Counted from the first letter of the stretch, positions 52,979 to 62,648 are shown. The stretch: DNA of 64,000 nt from JANQNX01 sp040217095 (GCA_965229565.1 OZ245888.1:1302001-1366000); one strand, 5' to 3'. The notes: a model not told the origin generated them from the sequence alone. A program made the numbers and translations.

Positions 52979-53053
52979 TGAAATTACCTTTCTGTACTGG
53001 TTTAGAAAAGAAACGGATCATACTCGTTCCCGGGTCTGCAAAAAAGTCCCAAT

Positions 53054-53977
53054 TTAGCCCCGTAGCAGGCTGGATATTTCATCGGCCAGGGCCGATCCCT
53101 TGCTTAGTTCCTCTACGCCCACGTCGAATTTCTGCATTTCATTCAGAACAGCTATCTGTACCTCGTGGGAGCTGCCCTCGCGATAGAAGATCATGTAACG
53201 ACGCGTATCACCTTGCTCGGCCTCAACTGCTGTTACATTTGGCATCGCACCCAGGGTTTCAATAATATCTACCGCGGGACTGGATTCAAGGCGCAGGCGG
53301 AAACACTGGTGCATGCGCTTGATGTCGCTGATCGTGCCTGATCTGATCAATTTACCGTGGTTTAAGACAACAATATTTCGGCAGATGCCTTCTATCTCGT
53401 CAATATTATGGGAACTGATAAACAGGCAGTAATCCTTGGCCAGTTCTTGCAGCAATTGATGCACTTCACGGGTTACTACCGGGTCCAGTCCCGAGGTCGG
53501 TTCATCCAGCAGGATTAAACGTGGTGAACCAATCAATGCCTGGGCAAGCAATACTTTTTTACGCTGGCCGAAGCTCAGGGTTTCCGGGTATTGCCTGGCC
53601 AGGGACAGCGCGTTCACGCGCTCCATTGTCGCCCCCACTTCCTGCCTCGCCTGGTGCCTGTTGAAACCCTGCAGCCTCGCATAATGACAAAGCTGCGCAT
53701 GCACACTGATACCCTTATACATGCTGGTGTCCTGCGGCAGGATCCCAAGCTTGCCCTTCAGGCCAGGCTGTCGTACATCCATGCCCATGACCTGTACAGA
53801 GCCGGCACTGGGTCGTATGAAACCGCAGAGTATGGCAAACAGCGTCGATTTGCCCGCGCCATTGGCACCAACCAGCCCGGTTGGTTCAGATAGATCGATA
53901 TCCAAATCCAGCGCCTGCAGCGCTGTCACGCTGCCAAAGCGCTTGCCAAGTCCCTGACACTGTATCCTGTTCGTCAT
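53054..53977 (-). CDS. ABC-2-type transporter ATP-binding protein
   Basis: A 307-residue ABC ATPase. Walker A is GANGAGKSTLFA, the signature is LSFGQRKKVLLAQAL, and Walker B is LILLDEPTSGLD. The H-loop is in LFISSHNIDEIEG. A C-terminal extension of about 90 residues follows, as in CcmA/NodI-type exporters. Its start overlaps the permease stop by one base. The substrate is unknown. Confidence 0.92.
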   Translation of the reverse strand: MTNRIQCQGLGKRFGSVTALQALDLDIDLSEPTGLVGANGAGKSTLFAILCGFIRPSAGSVQVMGMDVRQPGLKGKLGILPQDTSMYKGISVHAQLCHYARLQGFNRHQARQEVGATMERVNALSLARQYPETLSFGQRKKVLLAQALIGSPRLILLDEPTSGLDPVVTREVHQLLQELAKDYCLFISSHNIDEIEGICRNIVVLNHGKLIRSGTISDIKRMHQCFRLRLESSPAVDIIETLGAMPNVTAVEAEQGDTRRYMIFYREGSSHEVQIAVLNEMQKFDVGVEELSKGSALADEISSLLRG

Positions 53978-54786
53978 TACACGTCCCGGGTCCTGAAAAT
54001 GAACCAGCCAAGTATGTAATACGACAGGGCATACAGGCTGAGCGCTGCAATGGCTGTCATGGTATGGGTAGTGTTTATCTCAAACAGGAAGGGACGAATG
54101 GCACTGGGTAACACATAGGCTATCGTGGAAATATCCTTGTGTAGCCAGAGAATGACGAATACCAGGAACGTATAAAGCATCAGTGCCAGGAACAGGTTGC
54201 CCATGGCTGATTTTGCCAGTGCCGAGGTCATGGTCATGAAGGCAACAAAAGGCAGGCAGTAAAACAACAACAGTAGCAGCGTTTCTGCCGCAAAAACGAC
54301 CAGGCGCAATACCTGCGCCTCTTCATTCAGCCAGGCGACGACCAATGCCCATGCCGTGGCAATGACAATACAACTGGCAGCAACCAGTAACGATGACAGG
54401 AACCGTGACAGGTACAATTCATGCCGGGTTGCTCTTGTCAGGACAAAGCGAAATGCACCTCGGGCACGGTCACTTGATAACTGGTTATTGGCTGCAAACA
54501 TGATAAACAACGGCATGATACCGACGGAGATCAGCAGGAAAACCGAAAGCGTCGGTGAACGGTCAACCAGTAACTGTAGTGCCAGTTCCTGGTCTTCCAG
54601 TAGCCAGCTGGCAATAAACAAACCCTGCGTGCTTTGCAGCCATTCCAGGGTCGTTGCCGAGTAGTTGCTGAAGATCAGGTACCAGAACAGGAAGTAGGGG
54701 ATGACAAAAAGCGTGTTACGCATGCTGGTAAATGCATAAACAAAGTCGAATCTGACCAGTTCGAAAATACGGGGCAGGTTAGGCAC
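53977..54786 (-). CDS. ABC-2-type transporter permease
   Basis: A 269-residue membrane protein with about six helices, of the ABC-2 type. The loop after the second helix contains NNQLSSDRARGAFRFVLTRA, a feature of ABC-2 and NosY-like permeases. It lies 11 bases after mutS and is coupled to the ATPase gene. Possible roles include export of a lipid, antibiotic or copper-related substrate, but nothing here decides. Confidence 0.88.
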   Translation of the reverse strand: MPNLPRIFELVRFDFVYAFTSMRNTLFVIPYFLFWYLIFSNYSATTLEWLQSTQGLFIASWLLEDQELALQLLVDRSPTLSVFLLISVGIMPLFIMFAANNQLSSDRARGAFRFVLTRATRHELYLSRFLSSLLVAASCIVIATAWALVVAWLNEEAQVLRLVVFAAETLLLLLFYCLPFVAFMTMTSALAKSAMGNLFLALMLYTFLVFVILWLHKDISTIAYVLPSAIRPFLFEINTTHTMTAIAALSLYALSYYILGWFIFRTRDV

Positions 54787-54797
54787 GGCCGTGGGAT

Positions 54798-57356
54798 TTA
54801 TTTATCGCTGAGTAAGGTTTTCAGTTCGTACAGGAGAGCAAGCGCCTGTTTCGGCGTTGTCGCATCAGGATCGATCTCCTTTAATTTCTGCAGCGCCGGT
54901 TCTTCAATAAACAGGTCGGGTTGCGGTGTTTGGCCACTGTCGTGAACTTGCAGGGATTCGATCTCCAACAGTCGCTTGCGCGCCAGGTCGATGACATTGG
55001 CGGGTACACCAGCCAGGGCCGCCACGTGTAACCCGTAACTCTGGCTGGCCGGACCGGGTCTGACGCTATGCAGGAAAACGACGTCATTACCATGTTCAAT
55101 CGCCTCCATGTGGACATTGCTGACCTGGGGGTAGCGTTCGGGCAGGGCCGTCATTTCGAAATAATGGGTCGCAAAAAGACAATACGCATGAGTTGTTTCA
55201 ACAAGCTGCTGGGCGCAGGCCCAGGCCAGTGCCAGGCCGTCATAGGTACTGGTGCCCCTACCAATCTCGTCCAGTAGTACCAGGCTGTGTTCGGTAGCAC
55301 AGTTCAGTATTGTCGCGGCCTCGGTCATTTCCACCATGAAAGTTGAACGACCGCTGGCCAGGTCATCGGCCGCGCCAATGCGGGTGAATATCCTGTCCAG
55401 CTTGCCTATGCAGGCACTCTCTGCCGGCACGAAACTACCGATATGGGCCAGGATTACAATTAATGCATTTTGCCGCATGTAGGTGGATTTACCGCCCATG
55501 TTCGGGCCGGTAATGATCAACATCTGCCGCTTTTCATCCAGTTGCAGATCGTTGGCAATAAAGGTCTCTGCCTGGATCTGTTCAACAACCAGGTGACGTC
55601 CGCCATTTATCTCCAGTTGCTTATCATTGCTCAGCCGCGGCATGGTGAGATTCAGGGTTTCAGCTATGTTGGCAAAGCAAAGGTAAATATCCAGCTCGGC
55701 AACAACATTAGCATTACGCTGCAGTGGCTCGATAAATTCGGCAATGTAGTCGAGCAACGATTCGAACAGCTGCTTTTCCCGGGCCAGCGCCTTTTCCCTT
55801 GCGCTTAGTATCCTGGTTTCAAATGATTTCAGTTCAGGTGTAATAAAGCGTTCGGCGGCTTTGAGTGTCTGGCGTCGGGAATAATCGGTGGGCACCTTGT
55901 CAGCATGACTGCGACCAATCTCGATGTAGTAACCGTGTACGCGGTTGAAGCCGATTTTCAGTGTGTTGATACCGGTTCGGGAACGTTCCCGGGATTCGAG
56001 GTCATGCAGGTATTGACCGACATCGGTGTTGATATGGCGCAGTTCATCCAGCTCGGCGTCATAGCCGTCGGCGATGACGCCACCGTCACGTACCGTAACT
56101 GGTGGTTCTTCGACCAGCGCCTGTTCAAGACGATTGACCAGCTCGGGCAACAGATCCATTTTATCCTGCAAAGCCATTAAACGAGGACTATCAACATCGG
56201 ACAGACGCTGCTTGATGGCCGGTAATTGTTGCAGGCTGTTGCGTAGTTGTATCAGGTCACGTGGACGTGATGACCGTAGTACCACGCGTGCCAGTATGCG
56301 TTCGATATCACAGATCTGGCGCATATCATCGTGAAAATCACGATGCAGGAAATTAGCCTGTAATTGCTTGACCGCGTCATAGCGCAGTCGCAGCTCGTCA
56401 TGATCGCGGGTAGGTTGTTGCAGCCAGCGTCGCAACAGGCGTCCACCCATTACCGTCGAAGTCGTATCGATGACGTCTAGCAGTGAATGCGAGGTGCCAG
56501 GCATGATGCTGCTTTCGAGTTCAAGATTGCGGCGCGAGGCGGCATCGATCTGGATGCAGTCCTCGTTGTGGCGCAGTCGTGGTGGCTGCAAGTGAGGTAA
56601 CAGGGTCTTTTGTGTCTCTACCAGGTAGCACAACAAACCGCCGAGTGCGCCAATAGCAGCAGTCAGGTCAGCACAGCCAAAACCGTTTAAATCACGGACG
56701 CCGTATTGCTTTTTCAAAAGCGTAACCGAGCTATCATAATCAAATTGGAGATCAGGCCTGCGGGTCAGGCATTGCCTGGTATCAGATCGGGTTTCCAGCG
56801 TGTCATGTTCTCCGACCAGTATCTCGGCAGGATTGAACTGTGCAAGCAGGTCATCCAGGTTGGCGTCGGCTTCGCATTCAAGCAGTTCGACCCGACCGCT
56901 GCTGAGTTCGGTCAAGGCCACGCCCAGCTTTTCGTTTTGTTGGCATATTGCCATCAGGGTGTTAGGTGAGCGTTCTTCCAGCAAGGCCTCATCGGTCAGC
57001 GTGCCGGGTGTCAGGATGCGTACGACTTTTCTCTCGACCGGCCCCTTGCTGAGTGCCGGGTCGCCGATTTGTTCACATATCACTACCGATTCACCGAGCT
57101 TGATTAGTCGCGCCAGGTAAGTCTCTACCGCGTGGTAGGGAACCCCGGCCATAGGAATGGCCTCGCCGGCGGATTTCCCGCGTCGAGTCAGGGTGATATC
57201 AAGCAGGCGGGCCGCCTTCCTTGCGTCCTCGTAGAATAATTCATAGAAGTCGCCCATCCTGAAGAACAGCAGCATATCTGGATACTCGGCTTTGAAACCA
57301 AGGTATTGCTGCATCACGGGAGTATGCGTAGGTGACTGCTTGGTGTCGGCAGGCAT
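54798..57356 (-). CDS. mutS: DNA mismatch repair protein MutS
   Basis: MutS recognises mismatches and starts repair with MutL. The 852-residue protein has the mismatch-reading Phe-X-Glu in FFRMGDFYELF near residues 30-40. The connector, lever and clamp domains follow. The ATPase core has TGPNMGGKSTYMRQ (Walker A), LVLLDEIGRGTST (Walker B) and the FATHYFEMTAL segment. The length is normal (E. coli 853). It starts the minus-strand run mutS, permease, ATPase, fdxA. Confidence 0.98.
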   Translation of the reverse strand: MPADTKQSPTHTPVMQQYLGFKAEYPDMLLFFRMGDFYELFYEDARKAARLLDITLTRRGKSAGEAIPMAGVPYHAVETYLARLIKLGESVVICEQIGDPALSKGPVERKVVRILTPGTLTDEALLEERSPNTLMAICQQNEKLGVALTELSSGRVELLECEADANLDDLLAQFNPAEILVGEHDTLETRSDTRQCLTRRPDLQFDYDSSVTLLKKQYGVRDLNGFGCADLTAAIGALGGLLCYLVETQKTLLPHLQPPRLRHNEDCIQIDAASRRNLELESSIMPGTSHSLLDVIDTTSTVMGGRLLRRWLQQPTRDHDELRLRYDAVKQLQANFLHRDFHDDMRQICDIERILARVVLRSSRPRDLIQLRNSLQQLPAIKQRLSDVDSPRLMALQDKMDLLPELVNRLEQALVEEPPVTVRDGGVIADGYDAELDELRHINTDVGQYLHDLESRERSRTGINTLKIGFNRVHGYYIEIGRSHADKVPTDYSRRQTLKAAERFITPELKSFETRILSAREKALAREKQLFESLLDYIAEFIEPLQRNANVVAELDIYLCFANIAETLNLTMPRLSNDKQLEINGGRHLVVEQIQAETFIANDLQLDEKRQMLIITGPNMGGKSTYMRQNALIVILAHIGSFVPAESACIGKLDRIFTRIGAADDLASGRSTFMVEMTEAATILNCATEHSLVLLDEIGRGTSTYDGLALAWACAQQLVETTHAYCLFATHYFEMTALPERYPQVSNVHMEAIEHGNDVVFLHSVRPGPASQSYGLHVAALAGVPANVIDLARKRLLEIESLQVHDSGQTPQPDLFIEEPALQKLKEIDPDATTPKQALALLYELKTLLSDK

Positions 57357-57405
57357 GGCGTTATTCTAGTTTAACTGGTTGGGCTTGGCTATTGCCTGTG
57401 GAGGC

Positions 57406-58344
57406 TCAGGAGCAGGTGTTGTCCACCTCGCACTGAAAGGCCGTTGATTGCATGCGCATGATTCCCTGGGAATAAAGCACGATACTGAGTCTGCCGTTGT
57501 CAGCCGGGTTATTGATACAACTGCGGGCAAAGGAACCTGCCGGTGGTGGCCCAAAAAATCCTTCGGGCGTGTTGTCGGTGTCGGGCCAGTAATTGCCATA
57601 ATTGATCTCTGCCGGCGGTGCTGATCCGGTACCGTATCGTTGCCATGCCCAGATCATGCGGTTTACAAAGGGAACGATAAGTTCATAACAGTAACCAATG
57701 TGAATCTTGAGCAGGTTGGCATCCTGCAACGACTGGGCCGACGTGCCGCCGCCGATAACGTTGGCATCACGGTACATCAGGTTGTCGTTGGGAATACCCA
57801 GTACCGTTCCGCGTTCAGCATCATTGAACATCACGCCGTAATCGCCAAAGGCCTCGGCGCTGGGGTTGATCACGCTGATGTTGACATAGCCATTGTCGAT
57901 TTGTTGCTGAACTATCTGCCGGGCGCAGAGCACATCGTCAGATTCGAAAGTATTAATATTGGCATCCAGTACACCACGGGTATTGGTCTGCGTTATTTTC
58001 GACGTGCCGATGCGCGTCTGCCTGCCGGCATCGGTGTCCAAAAAGGTATTGGAACAGGCGCCGGAATTATCCATATCGAGAAAACTGCTGGTATAGATTG
58101 GTGCCATGTTACTGGCAAAGGCCAGTTGCATCGCATCAATACTGGCATTATTGAGACTGCCTGCACGAGCTGTCTGGAAGGCGGCATAGTTGAGAGTAAT
58201 CTTGGCCTGGTAGATCAGTGCAAACTGCAGGATGCCCATGACCAGCATCAGCATTACCGGTAGTACGATCAGGAATTCGACCATGGCCTGACCGTTTCGT
58301 GTCGACGGGCAGGACATGGGGTGAACCACGTCTCGTGCATGCAT
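57406..58344 (-). CDS. TadE/TadG-like pilus assembly protein
   Basis: A 312-residue protein with a short basic N-terminus (STRNGQAMVEFLIVLPVML), one membrane helix at about 18-45 and a large periplasmic domain with several cysteines. The G-Q-A-M-V-E-F start of the helix is the TadE signature, with the conserved Glu five residues after the prepilin-like Gly. TadE-like minor pseudopilins are processed by TadV and needed for Tad pilus assembly. GGGAG lies 10 bases before the ATG. Only one such protein is visible, and its periplasmic domain is larger than in typical TadE. Confidence 0.87.
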   Translation of the reverse strand: MHARDVVHPMSCPSTRNGQAMVEFLIVLPVMLMLVMGILQFALIYQAKITLNYAAFQTARAGSLNNASIDAMQLAFASNMAPIYTSSFLDMDNSGACSNTFLDTDAGRQTRIGTSKITQTNTRGVLDANINTFESDDVLCARQIVQQQIDNGYVNISVINPSAEAFGDYGVMFNDAERGTVLGIPNDNLMYRDANVIGGGTSAQSLQDANLLKIHIGYCYELIVPFVNRMIWAWQRYGTGSAPPAEINYGNYWPDTDNTPEGFFGPPPAGSFARSCINNPADNGRLSIVLYSQGIMRMQSTAFQCEVDNTCS

Positions 58345-58351
58345 CAGGTGG

Positions 58352-58837
58352 CTACTCCCTGATAATGGCTTTAATGTCGTCCAGCATCTCTGTTGCCCTG
58401 CTGTAAAGGGGATCCTGCTTATCAGTATAGATTAGCATCTCGTTCAGGCTAAATGCGGTTTGTTTCAACTGCACTACTCCCAGGTTATACCAGGCCTTGG
58501 CAAACTTCGGATCACGGATCACTGCCTCACGGTACAGGTTCATGGAGGCGTAGGGCCGATCGGTAGCAACATAGATATTGCCCAACCTGAACCAGAACTC
58601 GGCTTCCTGTGGCATTTCCTTGATTAGCGTGGTGTAGTGTTTTTCGGCCGTCGCCAGGTCGTCATTGAGGTATGCCTCGTTGGCCTGCTTACGTATTTCC
58701 AGTAAATCCACCAGGGCGGTATCTTCCTCTGCCGGTTTCGTTTGCAGTGCATTACAGCCACTTAACATCAACAGTGCCAGGCAGGTCAGCGTAATTTTTA
58801 AAACAGATTTATGATTATTCATATTCATGCAAAACAA
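58352..58837 (-). CDS. TPR-containing lipoprotein, TadD-like
   Basis: A 161-residue protein with a lipoprotein signal peptide (lipobox L-M-L-S-G-C at about 23-28). Two or three TPR units follow (about 50-150, for example AEFWFRLGNIYVATDRPYAS and AKAWYNLGVVQLKQTAFSLN). TadD lipoproteins help assemble the Tad secretin. I use the TTG at 58837, which has AAAAGGA 7 bases upstream inside the DUF192 gene; in-frame ATGs at 58828 and 58822 are alternatives. It overlaps the DUF192 gene by 23 bases and precedes the TadE-like gene by 7. Confidence 0.85.
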   Translation of the reverse strand: MFCMNMNNHKSVLKITLTCLALLMLSGCNALQTKPAEEDTALVDLLEIRKQANEAYLNDDLATAEKHYTTLIKEMPQEAEFWFRLGNIYVATDRPYASMNLYREAVIRDPKFAKAWYNLGVVQLKQTAFSLNEMLIYTDKQDPLYSRATEMLDDIKAIIRE

Positions 58838-59168
58838 GTTGTTGTCCTTTTACCAAGCTTAGTTCCTCTGCCCGGTTAGCTGCCAGTTCAAGTACTGACT
58901 TTGCGCCTTTACAGGCAGACATGCGCCACGGCCTGATAGCAGAGACCGTCTTTAACACGGTCATGGTCGCATCCAGGTAGACGAGGTCTATACTGTAACG
59001 CATTCCGAAGGTATGTACCGAAGAACAGGGCGAAATCAGCAAGGCCTCGCCAGCCTTTAATTGCGGCCTGAACAACAGTCCACACATCCTGTCCAGGAAG
59101 TTCGAGGTTATAAAAACGTTCTCAATCAGGCAGTCATTGCTGTTGTTGGCAAGCTTGCCATGGTTCAT
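58815..59168 (-). CDS. DUF192 protein embedded in the tad operon
   Basis: A 117-residue DUF192 protein. FLDRMCGLLFRPQLKAGEAL and SSVHTFGMRYSIDLVYLD are the family hallmarks, and SVLELAANRAEEL follows. Most DUF192 proteins are exported; this one has no evident signal peptide, although the first 15 residues are polar and Asn-rich. It overlaps tadC by four bases (ATGA) and the TPR gene by 23, so it is translated within the tad unit. The family's function is unknown. Confidence 0.88.
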   Translation of the reverse strand: MNHGKLANNSNDCLIENVFITSNFLDRMCGLLFRPQLKAGEALLISPCSSVHTFGMRYSIDLVYLDATMTVLKTVSAIRPWRMSACKGAKSVLELAANRAEELSLVKGQQLVLHEYE

Positions 59169-60058
59169 AGCATTCCTTCGGACATGAATTTCATCACGAT
59201 AGGGAAGCCAAGAACGATAAATGTGACCGGAAAGATAAACATGATGAGTGGGCCGACCAGTTTGATCGGTGCTTCCATGGCCAGTTTTTCCGCACGTTGA
59301 AAGCGTTCATTGCGGCGTTGGTCAGATTGTACGCGCAGCACAGTTGCGAGTGACGCCCCCATTTTTTCCGCCTGGATAATTGAGCTCACGAAACTTGTGA
59401 TTTCCTGGATATCAAGGCGTTCGGCCATGCGGCGCAGTGAGTCAGCGCGCGACAATCCTGAGCGCAGGTCGCGTAATACCACGGCGAATTCATTTCGCAG
59501 AGGCCCCGGTGGTGCCTTTTCCATCGCCTGTCCCAGCGCCCCCTGCAGGTTTAGGCCGGCCTCGACACACATGGTAATAAAATCGAGGTAAACGGGCAGG
59601 GTGCGAATCACGGCACTGTCACGCTTTTTGCGCGTATCGCTTAGCCAGATTTCAGGAAACAGGAAGCCCAGAACCGGCATGATGACAAACCAGATGGGGA
59701 CAAAATTATCCAGCATTACCATGACCAGCAGCGCCAGTAATGGCGCAATAATAGCCGAGATGATACGGAGTGCAATAAACTGCTCGGCATTCAACAGGTA
59801 GCTGACACCGGAATGCGTGATCTTTTTTTCCGTGGCTTCCAGGATTTCATAGGGCAGAAATACGACAAAGAAGTTGGCAATGATCTGTATGAATGGCCAC
59901 AGTAATTTCAACAAAGGCGGTAACGGATCCATGTAGGTACGATCTTCCTTGTCTATCATGGCGTTAAGCGTGCCGACCAAAAGCGCAAACAGCGCAGTGG
60001 CGATGAAATAACCTATTATCGAACCACCATAAAAAATATCTGTAAAAAACTCAGCCAC
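59165..60058 (-). CDS. tadC: Tad pilus assembly protein TadC
   Basis: A 297-residue inner-membrane protein with the T2SSF domain. It has two N-terminal helices, a cytoplasmic domain (VEAGLNLQGALGQAMEKAPP and LRSGLSRADSLRRMAERLD) and a final membrane helix pair. TadC and TadB form the platform beneath the Tad pilus. It lies 11 bases after tadB. The domain order and size match TadC. Confidence 0.93.
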   Translation of the reverse strand: MAEFFTDIFYGGSIIGYFIATALFALLVGTLNAMIDKEDRTYMDPLPPLLKLLWPFIQIIANFFVVFLPYEILEATEKKITHSGVSYLLNAEQFIALRIISAIIAPLLALLVMVMLDNFVPIWFVIMPVLGFLFPEIWLSDTRKKRDSAVIRTLPVYLDFITMCVEAGLNLQGALGQAMEKAPPGPLRNEFAVVLRDLRSGLSRADSLRRMAERLDIQEITSFVSSIIQAEKMGASLATVLRVQSDQRRNERFQRAEKLAMEAPIKLVGPLIMFIFPVTFIVLGFPIVMKFMSEGML

Positions 60059-60069
60059 GGTAATCTCCG

Positions 60070-60951
60070 CTATACATCAATACTGGTTATCTTGGTAATC
60101 ATGAAGTAGCCCAGTGCTTCCATGACAATGATGATCGTCAGCACCACCCAGCCTATAGTGGTTGTCCAGAGTTTGCTCATGGCCTCCGGTTCCATAAAAT
60201 TAAGCAATACACCCAGAAGAACTGGCAGGCCGGTCATGACGATGCCTTGCAGTTTACCCTGGGCCGTCAGGCTCTGGATCTTGCCTTCCATCATGCCCTT
60301 GCGACGCAGTGTTTCTCCCAGTGTCTCCATGGTTTCAGCCAGGTTACCACCGACTTCGCGGTTGATAAGCAGGGCCGTAACCAGCATGCTGAAATCCTGC
60401 AGTGGAATACGTTCTTCCATCTTTTTTAGTGATATCTCGAACTCTACGCCCAGTCGCTGCTCCTTCAGGAACAATTCAAACTCCTGCGACAGCGGTGCAG
60501 GCTGTTCCTTGACGAGGCTCTCGAGAGCAATATTCAGGCTGGCACCGGCACGCATGGCGCCCGATATCATGGCCAGTCCGTCGGGCAACTGTTGTTCAAA
60601 TCGTTTTAGCCTTTTTTTACGCATGGAGCGATAAACAAACGAGGGCAGGAACAGTACCAGTGCCAGCATGGTAACAGTGGCCGGCACATCGCGAGTCACG
60701 ATAAAAGTCAGTATTGGCAGTGCCACGATGGCTGCCAGGTTGATCATGAACAACTGGTTTGGATCCACGGTCATGAACATGTCAGACATGTTTGACGTGG
60801 CCGTGGAGGTAAATGTCTTTTTGTAATTTTCTGCGAAACTTTGCACCTTCTTCGCGAGCACAAACCATAGCGTTGCCACCGTCAGGAATACGAAGGTCAA
60901 TGACAGGTAGTAGCTGGCGCCGGCAGAGAGAGTTAGCAGGAAATCAAACAT
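60070..60951 (-). CDS. tadB: Tad pilus assembly protein TadB
   Basis: A 293-residue platform protein with N-terminal membrane helices and the cytoplasmic T2SSF domain (LPDGLAMISGAMRAGASLNI and LLINREVGGNLAETMETLGE). Two helices close the C-terminus. It partners TadC and receives force from the TadA ATPase, encoded 5 bases upstream. Confidence 0.93.
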   Translation of the reverse strand: MFDFLLTLSAGASYYLSLTFVFLTVATLWFVLAKKVQSFAENYKKTFTSTATSNMSDMFMTVDPNQLFMINLAAIVALPILTFIVTRDVPATVTMLALVLFLPSFVYRSMRKKRLKRFEQQLPDGLAMISGAMRAGASLNIALESLVKEQPAPLSQEFELFLKEQRLGVEFEISLKKMEERIPLQDFSMLVTALLINREVGGNLAETMETLGETLRRKGMMEGKIQSLTAQGKLQGIVMTGLPVLLGVLLNFMEPEAMSKLWTTTIGWVVLTIIIVMEALGYFMITKITSIDV

Positions 60952-60956
60952 CGGTG

Positions 60957-62648
60957 TCAGGTAAAGATAGACATATCAACTGGCAGGCCGCGCTGGCGCA
61001 TTTCTTCATAGAAATGCGGGATAGCTCCAGTCGCCTCAAAGCGACCCTTGACCTTGCCCTCTGCATCAAAGCCTTCCTGCTGGTAGCGGAAGATATCCTG
61101 CATGGAGACTATGCCGGACTCAACTCCGGTAACTTCAGTGATATTGATAACACGTCGGCTACCGTCAGAGTAACGTGTGATCTGAACGATCAGGTGAATA
61201 GCTGATGCCACCATTTCACGGATAGCCGATACCGGTAAATCAAGGCCTGACATCATTACCATAACCTCGAGCCTGGCTATCATGTCCCGGGGTGAGTTCG
61301 CGTGAGCGGTAGTCAATGAACCATCATGACCGGTATTCATAGCCTGCAACATATCGAGTGTTTCACCACCGCGACACTCGCCGACCACGATACGGTCAGG
61401 TCGCATACGCAGACAGTTCTTAACGAGGTCACGAATCGGTATCGCGCCTTTACCCTCAAGGTTGGCAGGGCGTGCTTCCAGACTGACCAGGTGCGGTTGC
61501 ACCAGTTTGAGTTCAGCAGCGTCCTCAACCGTAATGATGCGCTCACTGGGCGGGATGAAGTTAGATAACACATTCAGGAGCGTGGTCTTGCCACTACCGG
61601 TACCACCAGAGATTAGAATGTTCATGTGATTGTTAACTGCGGTCTCAAGGAAGTTAACCATTGCCTCATTCAAAGCGCCGAAATTAATCAAATCCCTGGC
61701 TTGTAATTTCTGCTTGGCAAACTTACGAATGGTAAGGCAGGGGCCTCTGAGTGCAAGCGGCGGTATGATGGCGTTGACTCGCGAACCATCCTTCAGTCGA
61801 GCGTCCACCAGTGGCGAGCTCTCGTCAATACGTCTGCCAAGGGGAGAAACAATACGTTCGATGGCGGTCATGACAGCATCGTCACTTGAAAACGTGATGT
61901 CAGACAGTGTTAATTTGCCTGACTTTTCAATGAATATTTCATCGAACTTGTTCACCATGATTTCTGTTACTTCATCGTTTGCCAGCAAGGATTCCAGTGG
62001 CCCGAGCCCGACCGCTTCGTTCAGAACTTCAGCTGCAAGCTGCTGCCTATCAACGTCTGAGGGCAGCTTTGGTCCCATCTCCTCGATAATTTCACGAATA
62101 AGTTTTTCGACATGCGAGCGTAACTGGTCCTCATCCATGCTGCTGATATCAGTACGACGCAAGTCCATGGCGGCGAGTAATTCTTCGTGTACCCGGTTAC
62201 GCCATTTGAATTTTTCATTGTGTTGCAGGTTAAGTAGTGTCTTGCTGACTTCTTCCGATTCATCAAGCGCAGCATGATGTTGTACCCCGAATACCGTCTT
62301 CATATCATCAAAAGAGCTGTCATCATCCTCGTCGAACTCTTCTTCTTCGGCAGCGGCACTCATGCCAGCCTTGATGTAGTATCCGGCTATTATTATCTCG
62401 TCTGACGAGCGTATTGGTCCGTGATGTGATACTTCTTGTCCATTCACTTCAATGCTGTCTTTACCTGTCTTGTCTTCAATAAACAGACCTTCAGAAGTGC
62501 GGGTGATCTCTGCATGATGATTGGCAACTTTCCAGCCACGCAGTTGAATAAAATTATCTCGTGCTTTACCGATCGTGCATTCAGCAACCGGGCAATGAAA
62601 ATTTTTAACGCGCTCACCTTTGGCGTTATTTACGATTACATCAAACAT
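60957..62648 (-). CDS. tadA: FHA-domain-fused Tad secretion ATPase TadA/CpaF
   Basis: A 563-residue protein that powers Tad pilus extension and retraction. The first 100 or so residues are an FHA domain (CTIGKARDNFIQLRGWKVAN then HHAEI). An acidic linker (AEEEEFDEDDD) follows. The CpaF/VirB11-type ATPase occupies about 150-563: Walker A is GGTGSGKTTLLN, the Asp-box region is IITVEDAAEL, Walker B is RIVVGECRGGE, and the His box is LTTAHANSPRDM. The FHA fusion suggests control by Ser/Thr phosphorylation. tadZ/cpaE, usually just before tadA, is absent. Confidence 0.93.
   Translation of the reverse strand: MFDVIVNNAKGERVKNFHCPVAECTIGKARDNFIQLRGWKVANHHAEITRTSEGLFIEDKTGKDSIEVNGQEVSHHGPIRSSDEIIIAGYYIKAGMSAAAEEEEFDEDDDSSFDDMKTVFGVQHHAALDESEEVSKTLLNLQHNEKFKWRNRVHEELLAAMDLRRTDISSMDEDQLRSHVEKLIREIIEEMGPKLPSDVDRQQLAAEVLNEAVGLGPLESLLANDEVTEIMVNKFDEIFIEKSGKLTLSDITFSSDDAVMTAIERIVSPLGRRIDESSPLVDARLKDGSRVNAIIPPLALRGPCLTIRKFAKQKLQARDLINFGALNEAMVNFLETAVNNHMNILISGGTGSGKTTLLNVLSNFIPPSERIITVEDAAELKLVQPHLVSLEARPANLEGKGAIPIRDLVKNCLRMRPDRIVVGECRGGETLDMLQAMNTGHDGSLTTAHANSPRDMIARLEVMVMMSGLDLPVSAIREMVASAIHLIVQITRYSDGSRRVINITEVTGVESGIVSMQDIFRYQQEGFDAEGKVKGRFEATGAIPHFYEEMRQRGLPVDMSIFT

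Noticed and set aside
61630..62277. Plus-strand frame of 215 residues opposite tadA
   Set aside because: The complementary tadA frame has every ATPase motif in order; this frame is Ser-rich noise.
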